Shown here: positions 35,692 to 43,275 of the stretch, in pieces
Position numbering within the stretch: position 1 is the stretch's first letter
Layout: the number at the start of each line of letters is the position of its first letter
Assembly (NCBI GenBank): GCA_018004935.1
Contig: JAGNBF010000066.1
Span: 1-44,084, forward strand
Direction of reading: 5' to 3'
Length of the DNA stretch: 44,084 nt
From: Chloroflexota bacterium
GTDB lineage: Bacteria; Chloroflexota; Anaerolineae; Promineifilales; Promineifilaceae
Translations under genes and position numbers: made by a program
The notes under the pieces: generated by a model
The model's database searches: none
Seen by the model: the letters and a program-made list of their open reading frames with translations, nothing else
What the model was told of the DNA's origin: nothing

Positions 35692-36146
35692 GCGACTATC
35701 AACGAACGACACGCATCTGTACGCTGGCCGAATTACCGGCTTCTCTGGGGGCGGCTTTGACTCAACGAGCGCAAGATTTAGGGGTGAAAGAGTTATCCCA
35801 ACAAGTCCTTCTTTGCGCTGAGACCATATCTATCAAAAAGAAACGCACCGGTTTTATTCAGCGTTTGTTGGGGGGTGATCCTGATATAAATCACATCACT
35901 GGCATTGTGGTCACGTCCCAATATCTTATCTGGGGGCATGAAGGGGAAAAACGAGGCATAACCGTGCTTTCGGCAAAACTGAATGAGGTTCGGGTGACAC
36001 CGTTTACCTCGACCCTGGTGCCAGATAGTGGTTTAGAAATATTTGGTTTTATCAGCGGGGTTAGCGAGAAGGTGCAGGCGTTTATTGGCGTGGGTGAGGG
36101 CGCGGCCGCGGATCAGTTGCGCCAGATTATTGCTCAATTAACGTAA
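35688..36146 (+). CDS. Conserved-looking hypothetical protein
   Basis: 152 residues, not recognised. Its ATG overlaps the previous stop (ATGA), so it is translationally coupled to the transferase gene. It is soluble with no signal peptide; alternating hydrophobic strands in the middle (HITGIVVTSQYLIWGHEGE, ITVLSAKLNEVRV) suggest a PH-like beta barrel followed by a C-terminal helix (ADQLRQIIAQL). That fold guess is inference. A CGCGGCCGCG gives GAAADQL near the end. Confidence 0.7.
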   Translation: MSDYQRTTRICTLAELPASLGAALTQRAQDLGVKELSQQVLLCAETISIKKKRTGFIQRLLGGDPDINHITGIVVTSQYLIWGHEGEKRGITVLSAKLNEVRVTPFTSTLVPDSGLEIFGFISGVSEKVQAFIGVGEGAAADQLRQIIAQLT

Positions 36147-36322
36147 TTACTAACCCTCTCGACGGCGGAGCCTGTTGAAATCTGTTTGCCTTCGACAAGC
36201 TCAGGCAACAGGTTTAGTAATCGTTTTTTTTTAACTTAGCGGTTTGCTGTGGCCGGTGTCCTTACCGAGGCATGACGAGCACGGTCAGGCGACTGGCTCG
36301 AGCGACCCCGTACGTCCTAATC
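36144..36322. repeat. Family E repeat followed by family C' copy
   Basis: 36144-36230 holds gccttcgacaagctcaggca with flanking taaccctctcgacgg. 36228-36322 is C' read in reverse (gctgtggccggtgtccttac ... cgtacgtcctaatc). It begins right at the stop of the preceding gene. Confidence 0.75.
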
Positions 36323-36344
36323 TTTCACCACCAGCTAACAAACA

Positions 36345-36386
36345 AAAAGGGCAGAGAAGATTTGAGTAGTTCTTCTCTGCCCTTTT
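36345..36386. terminator. Bidirectional terminator between converging genes
   Basis: AAAAGGGCAGAGAAGA (36345-36360) pairs with TCTTCTCTGCCCTTTT (36371-36386) across a 10-base loop. It serves the plus-strand gene ending at 36146 and the minus-strand gene ending at 36490. A further family E half copy follows (36387-36445). Confidence 0.88.
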
Positions 36387-36489
36387 GTAACTACTAACCC
36401 TTTCGAGGGCTGAGTTTGTAGAAGGCAACAGGCTTCGTCGTTACACCCTTTTGCCATTTAGAGCCAGTAATCAGCCCTTGATCGGACCC

Positions 36490-37506
36490 TTATTCTTGAG
36501 TACGGGTACGAATCCGTCTGGTCAAAATAACAATACCCAACCCCATAATGATGGCTACCAGTAACAAGCCGTTGGAACCACTGCTTTGCCCATTAACAGA
36601 GGCTAACTGAACATCTGTTGGGGGAACCGTTGGCGTTGCCGTTGGCGGTTCGGCTGTAGCAGTGCTGGTTGGCGTTGCCGTTGGCGGTTCGGTGGTGGCG
36701 GTGCTGGTTGGTGTAGCCGTTGGCGGTACTGCTGTGGCGGTGCTGGTTGGTGTAGCCGTTGGCGGTACTGCTGTGGCGGTAGCAGTAGCTGTAGCGGTGG
36801 CTGTAGCGGTGGCTGTAGCTGTAGCTGTAGCTGTGGGGGTAGGGGTTGCCCCACCGACAGCCACACAACCGGTGGTTGTCAACTCGCTAACCGTCAGGTT
36901 GTACGGGCCAGCTGGGCCAGGAGGCACAGCACCAGTAGAGTAACCATCAACGACGATGTAATACGTTTGTCCAGTGGTGGCGGTAAAGTCTACCTGCTCC
37001 GTCACCCCCGCAACACCATCGTCGTCCACGACCACACAGTCACTCAGGCTATTAGTACATTGAGCCAGATATACAATCAAAGACAAATCTTCAGAACCAG
37101 TTGGATCCATGCTTACTCGTAAGTTACAGGTTTGATCAACCGCTAAAGCATACGTAGCATCCGCGGCGGTTCCAGTTCCAGTATAGATGCCTCCAGCTAT
37201 TCCCGCGCCTACAGGTCCGCCACCATCAATCGCTCCGGGAGCCAGGCAGGTTGGGTCAACAGTGTCGGCGGGTAAATCGTAATTGTCGGTTTTGCCGACG
37301 GTTGTGCCGGTATCGTTAAAAGGAAAACTCCCGGTTATTTGCGTCGCGGCAGTGCAAACATCACCCCCATCTTGGGGGGAAAACAAGCTGGAGCTATTTT
37401 CTTGCCCTTTGGCGGGTGACCAGACCAACCAGGCCACGAGGGCCAGGTTGAACAGGAAAAACAGTCCAAACCGATTTGTCTTATTTTGCCATAACCTTTG
37501 TATCAT
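36490..37506 (-). CDS. Surface protein with PPC-like domain, Thr/Pro repeat stalk and C-terminal anchor
   Basis: 338 residues. A signal segment (13-31) is followed by a beta-rich region of about 170 residues (TYALAVDQTCNLRVSMDP, SLIVYLAQC, GQTYYIVVDGYS) that matches the bacterial pre-peptidase C-terminal (PPC) pattern. Then comes a low-complexity stalk (about 220-300) of TATA dipeptides and four 13-residue PPTATPTSTATA units. The end is a membrane helix NGLLLVAIIMGLGIVILTRR with Arg-rich tail, like a sortase-independent wall anchor. No enzyme domain is present. Function unknown; display or adhesion is a guess. Confidence 0.82.
   Translation of the reverse strand: MIQRLWQNKTNRFGLFFLFNLALVAWLVWSPAKGQENSSSLFSPQDGGDVCTAATQITGSFPFNDTGTTVGKTDNYDLPADTVDPTCLAPGAIDGGGPVGAGIAGGIYTGTGTAADATYALAVDQTCNLRVSMDPTGSEDLSLIVYLAQCTNSLSDCVVVDDDGVAGVTEQVDFTATTGQTYYIVVDGYSTGAVPPGPAGPYNLTVSELTTTGCVAVGGATPTPTATATATATATATATATATATAVPPTATPTSTATAVPPTATPTSTATTEPPTATPTSTATAEPPTATPTVPPTDVQLASVNGQSSGSNGLLLVAIIMGLGIVILTRRIRTRTQE
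36627..36840. repeat. 39-bp minisatellite plus hexanucleotide repeat inside the surface protein gene
   Basis: About four 39-bp units (gttggcgttgccgttggcgg...) encode the PPTATPTSTATAV repeat. They are followed by ggctgtagctgtagctgtag hexamers encoding Ala-Thr. Such arrays change copy number readily. Confidence 0.85.
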
Positions 37507-37920
37507 CTACATCCTCCTTAATAAGAAACGGTCTGCTACTCTTGTCAATAAGGTACAAAAAAGTATTGAGGAAGTCGTTAAAGTTTCACAATTACTTTCT
37601 GTAGATTTTATTTTGCTCGGAATATGAGTGGCAGATAAATATGAGTATAGAAAGGTACTCCTGATTGTGCAACTGGAAAGGGCTGTTTTTTCAAAACTTT
37701 ATGGCTAGAAACATAACGACCCACCCTCTTGAGGGCTGAGTTTGTCGAAGCCCCTTTGTATTTTGCTTCTTTGCTCTTAACTTGCGACAATCTCAATATG
37801 CTGTAGTTTGTCGGAGAACTCCCAAAAGTCTGACTTTTGGCGATTTGGTATCAGCGTGTACACGAGATACAAAATCGCCTGACAATTAAAAGTCGGACTT
37901 TTCCGATAGTGTGCTAGAGG
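37507..37920. other. Intergenic region with family E half copy and an AAAGTCNGACTTTT-type hairpin
   Basis: 37715-37765 holds acccaccctcttgagggctg and gagtttgtcgaagcccc. 37825-37910 holds ggcgatttggtatc / gatacaaaatcgcc and aaaagtctgacttttgg / aaaagtcggactttt palindromes. Both gene starts flanking the gap point outward, so promoters should be here, but none stands out. No gene seen. Confidence 0.6.
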
Positions 37921-37930
37921 AGATTTATTG

Positions 37931-38461
37931 ATGGTTCTACGTCGCTATTTGCCTGATAAACGGGCTATTTTGGAACTGTTTTATGTGTGTATTTTAGTGG
38001 TAGAAGTCTGGGCTTTGTTTAATCTCTTGCGCGAGATTCCGGCCTTGCGTTATCGAGAAACATCGTGGGATATGCTCGGGATTGTGGCGATTGTGCAGTT
38101 AGTGGCGCTGGTTGAGAGTGTGCTGGTGGCGGCGTTGTTGGTGTTCGCGGCCGCGATCCTGCCCGCATCCTGGTTTCGCCAACGTTTTGTGGCCCAAGCT
38201 ACGGTGTCACTGTTTGTAACGGCGGGGTGGGCCATTGCCATTCACTATAACCCTGTACCCATGACCACATGGCCGCAAAACCAATTGCTTCTTTGGGCGG
38301 GCTTGTATGCCTTAACGTTGTGGGGGGCTAATGTGGCGATTCGGCGCTCAGCCAGAGTCGAAACAGCTCTACAAAAAGTAGTGCAGAATGGAGCCTTGTT
38401 AGCTCAAGTGTATCTCTTGCTGAGCCTGTTGGCTTTAGTGATTACCTTTATTCGCAATTGA
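37931..38461 (+). CDS. Integral membrane protein of unknown function
   Basis: 176 residues with four hydrophobic helices (about 14-33, 49-75, 89-107, 120-140) and a fifth near the C terminus (NGALLAQVYLLLSLLALVITFI). Not recognised. The start ATG is preceded by GAGGAGA at about 8 bases. Basic N terminus (VLRRYLPDKR) suggests cytoplasmic N end. It stands alone between repeats; the next gene starts 145 bp later. Confidence 0.75.
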   Translation: MVLRRYLPDKRAILELFYVCILVVEVWALFNLLREIPALRYRETSWDMLGIVAIVQLVALVESVLVAALLVFAAAILPASWFRQRFVAQATVSLFVTAGWAIAIHYNPVPMTTWPQNQLLLWAGLYALTLWGANVAIRRSARVETALQKVVQNGALLAQVYLLLSLLALVITFIRN

Positions 38462-38494
38462 ACGAGGGCATCGTCCTACCCATTTTTGACCGAT

Positions 38495-38600
38495 ACCGAG
38501 TAACTATACACCTCCTCGAGGGTTGAGCTTGTCGAAGCCTGGCTCCGCCTTCGATATGCTCAGGCATCGCTGTGCCCCACTTGTATAGATACGATACCGA
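38495..38600. repeat. Family E repeat (long form)
   Basis: ctatacacctcctcgagggt, tgagcttgtcgaagcctggc and tcgatatgctcaggcatcgc, with outer arms ctatacac / gtgccccacttgtatag. It lies just upstream of the sulfatase-fold gene. Confidence 0.75.
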
Positions 38601-38605
38601 TTCTT

Positions 38606-40138
38606 ATGAACAGACGTGAATTTTTGCAATTAATGGCCATGACCTCTCTGGCCGGGGTGACTGGGCCATTTGTCAAGGGAGGAGGGCGGCCGCAACACCA
38701 GGATGCCTCTCAACCCAATATTCTTTGCCTGGTCTTTGACACTTTTTCGGCCGGGCACGTGCCGTTGTTCAGCGGTTATCCCCGCCTAACGACGCCCAAC
38801 CTGGAACGGTTGGCCAGCCATTCCATTGTTTATCATCGCCACCACGCGGCCGCGAACTTCACAACCCCCGCCACCGCCTCCATTCTCACCGGAACTTATC
38901 CCTGGTCCCATCGTGCCTTCAATACCCGGGGAACCGTCATTCCTTCATTCATTCAGCAAAACCTTTTTGCCGGTCTGGAAAACACGCCGTATTATCGTTC
39001 TGCGTATAGCCATAACGGGTATGCCGTACTTTTTCTCAACCAGTTCCAACAATATATTGATTACCTCAAACCTAGCGAGGACCTGTTTTTAGCCAACGAA
39101 ATCATCCTGGATGGTCTTCTCTCCAAAGATGTGAATACCGCACTTCTGGCTGAAGATATTGTTTTTCCCCGCGATGAACGCATTCCCAGTTCGCTGTTTC
39201 TTTCCCTGACCGATCAATGGCGGCGTTATTTCATGCTAAACCAGATCGAAAAAGATCGGGGCAAAGATTACCCTCTGGGCTTTCCAATGGTGGATGAAAA
39301 TTTTCACCCATTTTTGCTGGAAGATGCCACCAATTGGCTCATTTCGCAATTGACGACGATGCCGCGCCCCTTTTGCATGTATTACCACATCTTGCCGCCC
39401 CATGAACCATATCGGCCCCGCATCGAATTTTCGGATCTCTTTAATGATAATTGGGAACCGATCTCCAAACCCGCGCACTATTTCAGTCAGCTATTACCAC
39501 AGGCCAATCTTAACCATCGGCGAAGGCTGTATGATCGATACGTGACCCATGTAGATCATGAATTAGGACGAATATACAATGCGCTCGATCAAAATGGTCT
39601 GATGGAAAATACCTACATCATCTTAACTTCAGATCATGGGCAATTGTTTGAACGGGGCATTCATGGGCACATCACCCAGACATTGTATGAAGGGCTTCTT
39701 CATGTCCCTTTGCTGATCTCCCGCCCCGGGCAGACACGACGAGAAGATGTTTATCTGCCCACCAGTGCAGTGGATTTAATGCCAACCCTGTTACATTTTG
39801 CTGATCAGCCATTTCCAGCCTGGGGTGAGGGGGAACTGTTGCCTCCCTTCAATACCAAACCCACGGCAGATCGGAGCGTGTTTGCCCTGGAAGCCAAGAC
39901 CAGCTTCAAGTTCCGCCCCTTATTGGCGGGAACCATGGTTTTGCTGAAATGGCCGTACAAACTGATTCGCTACTTTGGCTTCCGAGATTACAATGAGGTT
40001 TATGAGTTGTATCATCTGGAAAATGATCCAGAAGAGCTGACGGATCTTTCTCAGGCGGAACCACAACGATTCCGGCAGATGCGTGATGAGATGTTGACCA
40101 AACAAGAAGCGGTTGATCAACCGTTTGCCACGGATTAA
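38606..40138 (+). CDS. Tat-exported sulfatase-fold hydrolase with Thr at the nucleophile site
   Basis: A member of the alkaline phosphatase/sulfatase superfamily, exported by the Tat pathway: the N terminus NRREFLQLMAMTSLAGVTG has the twin arginines at 3-4. Residues 38-50 (NILCLVFDTFSAG) provide the first metal Asp (D45). The nucleophile region reads NFTTPATASILTG (84-96), where classical sulfatases have Cys/Ser-x-Pro-Ser-Arg, so T86 or T87 would be the nucleophile and formylglycine cannot form. LTSDHGQLFERGIHGH gives later metal ligands, and LYEGLLHVPLLI is conserved. 510 residues, normal length. Probably a phosphodiesterase, phosphatase or phosphotransferase, not an arylsulfatase. Confidence 0.85.
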   Translation: MNRREFLQLMAMTSLAGVTGPFVKGGGRPQHQDASQPNILCLVFDTFSAGHVPLFSGYPRLTTPNLERLASHSIVYHRHHAAANFTTPATASILTGTYPWSHRAFNTRGTVIPSFIQQNLFAGLENTPYYRSAYSHNGYAVLFLNQFQQYIDYLKPSEDLFLANEIILDGLLSKDVNTALLAEDIVFPRDERIPSSLFLSLTDQWRRYFMLNQIEKDRGKDYPLGFPMVDENFHPFLLEDATNWLISQLTTMPRPFCMYYHILPPHEPYRPRIEFSDLFNDNWEPISKPAHYFSQLLPQANLNHRRRLYDRYVTHVDHELGRIYNALDQNGLMENTYIILTSDHGQLFERGIHGHITQTLYEGLLHVPLLISRPGQTRREDVYLPTSAVDLMPTLLHFADQPFPAWGEGELLPPFNTKPTADRSVFALEAKTSFKFRPLLAGTMVLLKWPYKLIRYFGFRDYNEVYELYHLENDPEELTDLSQAEPQRFRQMRDEMLTKQEAVDQPFATD

Positions 40139-40500
40139 AGCAATTCTGTATCTTCTCAATAAAATGTGGTGAAGTGGGTTGAGCCTGTCGAAACCTCGTG
40201 TTGCCTTCGACAAGCTCAGGCAACGGCTGAGGAATGAGAACTAAATAACTTGTTTGCTGGGAGTGGCACGGTCAGGAGACCGGCCACAGCAAATGGCTAA
40301 GTTAATTGCGAACGATTGCTAAGGGCCTGTAAAAGATTAAGTTCCGTCAAGACCTGACAGGTTTTCGGAAACCTGTCAGGTCTAAACCGGGAAGTTACAT
40401 TTTTACGAACCCTAAGGGTTCGCTCGCAAATAACTTTTGAGTTTGTTGTGGCCGGTCTCCCGACCGAGCCACCCAACTTAATTTCGAGTGAACCCTAAGT
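40139..40500. repeat. Intergenic cluster of families E, C and D
   Basis: 40165-40235: family E (gccttcgacaagctcaggca). 40245-40320: family C core in reverse (acggtcaggagaccggccac). 40351-40383: family D stem (gacctgacaggttttcggaa ...). 40418-40500: intact family C element with ends ctaagggttcgctcgcaaat and tttcgagtgaaccctaag, the empty site for the nested insertion at 10030-10102. No gene seen. Confidence 0.82.
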
Positions 40501-40521
40501 TAAATGAGGATGGACAGTTTT

Positions 40522-41226
40522 ATGGGTAAAAAATGGCTGACCTGGTTTTTGGGTGGTTTATGGTTATTACTGGTATTGCTCGCGATTGCCTGGCGATTTG
40601 GTTTTGCTAATGGAACCATCGCCAGTGTGCCAACTGTGACCGTTCCCCCGCCGCCCACCCCTACCGCCAACGAATTGCTGACCGAGGCCGCCCTCACCAA
40701 TTATGACGGGCTGGCGGATGCCCCAGTCAAACTGGTGGTGTTTAGTGATTTTGATTGCACTTTTTGTAAGGTGTGGCAGATACGGGGGTTGCGGACTACG
40801 CTCAAAGCTGAATTTGGGGATCAATTGGCGATTGTTTTTCGTCATTATCCCATCAAAAGCGAAGATTCGGTGATGGTGGCTGAGGCCAGCCAGTGTGCCG
40901 CCGACCAGGGAAAATTTTGGCAGTTTCATGATGCCTGGTTTGAGCAACATGAACCGGGTGAAATTACGGAAGAGGAGATTGTGGGTATCGCGGCCGCAAT
41001 CGAACTTGATATGACTGTCTGGCAAACCTGCCGCGACTCCGGCCAATTTGCCGCCTACGTACAACAGGATTTACAACTGGCGCAAACCACTGGCTATCCT
41101 GAACCACCCGTGTTTTTCGTTAACGGAGAACGGGTCATCTTCAAGATAGCCGCCCAGATAGATGCGGTGCGTCAGGCTCTGCTCTTCGCCTGTCCAGCAG
41201 GGCAAACCTGCACCAGTAGCGATTAG
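40522..41226 (+). CDS. Membrane-anchored DsbA-family thiol:disulfide protein
   Basis: Extracytoplasmic thioredoxin-fold oxidoreductase of the DsbA-like (Thioredoxin_4) type. The 234 residues have an N-terminal helix anchor (about 4-24), a Pro/Thr linker (PTVTVPPPPTPT), then KLVVFSDFDCTFCKVW with CTFC at 79-82, RHYPIKSEDSVMVAEASQCAA and the cis-proline TGYPEPPVFFVNGE. It ends with a further Cys pair (CPAGQTC). The family usually forms or shuffles disulfides in exported proteins. ATG 40522 is preferred over 40504/40510 by spacing to AGGA. A family C repeat lies immediately upstream. Confidence 0.88.
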   Translation: MGKKWLTWFLGGLWLLLVLLAIAWRFGFANGTIASVPTVTVPPPPTPTANELLTEAALTNYDGLADAPVKLVVFSDFDCTFCKVWQIRGLRTTLKAEFGDQLAIVFRHYPIKSEDSVMVAEASQCAADQGKFWQFHDAWFEQHEPGEITEEEIVGIAAAIELDMTVWQTCRDSGQFAAYVQQDLQLAQTTGYPEPPVFFVNGERVIFKIAAQIDAVRQALLFACPAGQTCTSSD

Positions 41227-41263
41227 TAAGAATTCGACGCTGACGAATTGGAACGCAACCCCT

Positions 41264-41302
41264 GGACAGAGCACAGCCTTTCCCGGCTGTGCGTCCTCTG
41301 GT
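41264..41302. repeat. AGCACAGCCT-type hairpin repeat
   Basis: gagcacagcctttcccggct and gtgcgtcctc match the hairpins inside the element at 1734-1975. It lies between the DsbA-like gene and the next start. Confidence 0.6.
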
Positions 41303-41335
41303 GAAAACGAAAAACGGGTGTTCGGTAAAACAGGT

Positions 41336-42367
41336 ATGGAAATCAATGGAATTCTAGGTATTTTGAGTGGAACTACGGCCTTCATGGGTTTGCTTCGGGC
41401 ATTGCAGGTAGGGGGCAACAACAAAGGTTGGGTCATTGCCTCGGCAGTGGTGTTAGGGCAACTCCTGGTCACCGCCTGGGTACGTCCTGCGTGGGCGGGA
41501 TATGTGGGGGCAGTTTTATGCCTGCTCCTCATTGTGTTGCCCAGCCTGGGGCTGTTATGGCTAGATCGGCTGAGTATGCGCCAACAGTACCGGCGGGCGC
41601 AGTTATTGGCTGGCCTGCTCCGCTATTTGCACCCGGCAGATGGTTGGAGTCAGTTGCCTCGGTTATTCAGGGCATTGGCTCTGGCAAAAGAAGGCCAGGA
41701 ACGGGACGCGGCCGCGATTCTCAAGGAAAAAGAGATTCCTTCTACTCTGGGCCGGACGGTGGTGGCGCAGTTTTACCTGCTTCGCGGCCGCTGGGATGAA
41801 CTGCTGGTCTGGATTGAGAAACATTACGACGATAAGGCTTTGCTCCGTGACCCCAGTATAATGGTGACGCTGGTGCAGGCGTTGGGCGAAAATGGTGATC
41901 TTAACAAGATGATGGCCCGGTATGTCCTGTTCGACAAACCCTTACGGCGAGCTAACCGTATGCAGTTAGCGTTGATGCAGATGATGGTGTTTGCTTTTTG
42001 CGGCCGCAAAGATCTGGTAGAACGTCTTTTCACCGGTCGGCTGGCCCAGTTTCCTCCCAGCATTCATACATTCTGGCTGGCTACGGCGGATCTAGCCTGC
42101 GGCCGCACCCAAATCGGGCTAGAGGCGTTGCATCAAATGGTGTCGCAGTGTCAGGAAGATAAGGAATGGTACGAAAAGGTAGACGATATGACGTTGCAAA
42201 GTGACGCCGGACAGGCCCGGTTGTCTAAGATGAGCGATTGGTGTGATGAGCAGGTAATTGCGGCCGCACAGCGCCGTTTACAGCATCATCTAGCCAATCC
42301 CCAACAGGCTTTAGATGTGGCGGCTCAGGCCCAACTTACCTGGGCTGAGGCCGGACTTCTTATTTAA
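41336..42367 (+). CDS. Membrane protein with TPR-like helical repeat domain
   Basis: 343 residues, not confidently assigned. The first about 85 residues contain three hydrophobic segments (GILGILSGTTAFMGLLRAL, WVIASAVVLGQLLVTAW, YVGAVLCLLLIVLPSLGLLWL). The rest is soluble and helical, with pairs such as AQLLAGLLRYLHPADGW, RLFRALALAKEGQERDAAAI and VAQFYLLRGRWDELLVWIE that look like tetratricopeptide repeats. This layout resembles the helical part of some rhomboid-protease proteins, but no rhomboid GxSG or His motif is present. Five GCGGCCGC copies occur. The start at 41336 is the first ATG past the repeat; no ribosome site is visible. Confidence 0.75.
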   Translation: MEINGILGILSGTTAFMGLLRALQVGGNNKGWVIASAVVLGQLLVTAWVRPAWAGYVGAVLCLLLIVLPSLGLLWLDRLSMRQQYRRAQLLAGLLRYLHPADGWSQLPRLFRALALAKEGQERDAAAILKEKEIPSTLGRTVVAQFYLLRGRWDELLVWIEKHYDDKALLRDPSIMVTLVQALGENGDLNKMMARYVLFDKPLRRANRMQLALMQMMVFAFCGRKDLVERLFTGRLAQFPPSIHTFWLATADLACGRTQIGLEALHQMVSQCQEDKEWYEKVDDMTLQSDAGQARLSKMSDWCDEQVIAAAQRRLQHHLANPQQALDVAAQAQLTWAEAGLLI

Positions 42368-42440
42368 AAATCGTAACGATACACGCCCTCCAGGGCTGAG
42401 CTTGTCAAAGTTCGGCTCTGCCTGTATAGATACGAAAAAC
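42365..42440. repeat. Family E repeat (degenerate copy)
   Basis: atcgtaacgatacacgccct, ccagggctgagcttgtcaaa and ctgtatagatacga match the long form at 38495. It starts right at the previous stop codon. Confidence 0.65.
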
Positions 42441-42576
42441 GATTATTTTTCTTGTGACTATGGCACTATAGCCGATTTTACATGTTCACCGTAAACTGCT
42501 TTGTAATCTAAAGTTGGCATCTTTGTAACATACCATAAGCCAGCAGTATCTACGGCCACAAGGAGTAAGATACCCT

Positions 42577-42762
42577 ATGGAGACAGACATACTGAAGCGA
42601 TTCCCCCGCTTACGCCCTTTTAAACAACGTGTAACCGATCTGGGACAACGTTTGAATCATCTGCAACAGCTATCCAGACGAGTGAAAGCCCGGGCTGTCA
42701 ATCTGGGTGAACTCAACTACCTCATTCACAGCAAGCTAGAACAAAGCAAGCATCACTCCTGA
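42577..42762 (+). CDS. Small basic protein, hypothetical
   Basis: 61 residues, rich in Arg, Lys, Leu and His, predicted largely helical (FKQRVTDLGQRLNHLQQLSR). No motif recognised. It is considered real because AGGAG lies 11 bases before the ATG, the gap of about 200 bp in front has room for a promoter, and the codons look coding-like. A nucleic-acid-binding role is possible from its charge but unproven. Confidence 0.5.
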   Translation: METDILKRFPRLRPFKQRVTDLGQRLNHLQQLSRRVKARAVNLGELNYLIHSKLEQSKHHS

Positions 42763-42768
42763 AAAATG

Positions 42769-43100
42769 GGCCTGGCTCAGGTCACTTTTACAAAATTGCA
42801 GGACGATACCCCCAACCCTGCCCCCAGGGGCGGGGAACGGGTCTTCGGGATTTCAGGGGGTTGACACCATCTGTAGGGGCAACCCTTGTGGTTGCCCTCG
42901 GCGGGGCAGGCACAAGGCCAGCCCCTACAGGTAGCTACACCCCGCGAATTCCGAAAGAACCCGGGGAACTTTTCTAAGGGGCATTTTTCGGGGCATTCGC
43001 CCCGAAAAATGCCCCATGGGAATTCCCCCCTTCTCTCGGGAATTGGCAGGGGGGATGGGGTCAATGAAGGCGTTACCCGATTAAAAATTTAATGAACAAT
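42769..43100. repeat. Composite of G fragment, family A copy (A7) and inserted B4
   Basis: 42769-42805 is a G left end joined to family F-like gcaggacgata. 42810-42838 plus 42962-43100 is family A, matching 8102-8240 at 135 of 139 positions over its right part. Its hairpin stem is GGGGCATTTTTCGGGG with full complement. Between them lies element B4. Confidence 0.88.
42831..42969. mobile_element. Family B miniature element B4 (123 bp) inserted in family A
   Basis: The element (42839-42961) has ends GGGTCTTCGGGATTTCAGG and CCGCGAATTCCGAAAGAACC and the core gggcaacccttgtggttgcc. It is flanked by perfect CGGGGAAC (42831-42838, 42962-42969). The A4 copy at 8102-8109 has a single CGGGGAAC and no insert. 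Confidence 0.93.
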
Positions 43101-43194
43101 CACCCCCGATTTTGCCCGCCGCGTGGGTTCCCCTGGTTAATCATTCACCAATTCACGAATTCACCGATTCATTATTTTCTTCCTCTCAACTGAA

Positions 43195-43240
43195 ATGAAA
43201 CACACCCTTTGTCAAATCGCCCTACAAATTGTTTAGGGCG
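43195..43240. repeat. Right end of the 242-bp-type element next to a half family F copy
   Basis: gaaatgaaacacaccc (ending 43207) equals the terminal repeat of 22678-22919 and is followed by tttgtcaaatcgccctacaa, the right half of F. The left part of the element is missing. The stretch 43140-43175 is attcaccaattcacg-type repeat. No gene in 43101-43275. Confidence 0.75.
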
Positions 43241-43275
43241 ATGGCTTTTTTGTTTTGGGTTGCCCCGTTGTTCAG

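Noticed and set aside
36662-36943. Val/Ala repeat ORF on the plus strand
   Set aside because: Mirror image of the Thr/Pro minisatellite of the surface protein gene; low-complexity shadow.
41336-42367. Rhomboid protease
   Set aside because: The helical repeat part is reminiscent, but no GxSG serine motif or catalytic His in a membrane helix is present.
8937-43207. Complete insertion sequences
   Set aside because: None of the inverted-repeat elements exceeds about 250 bp or encodes a transposase.
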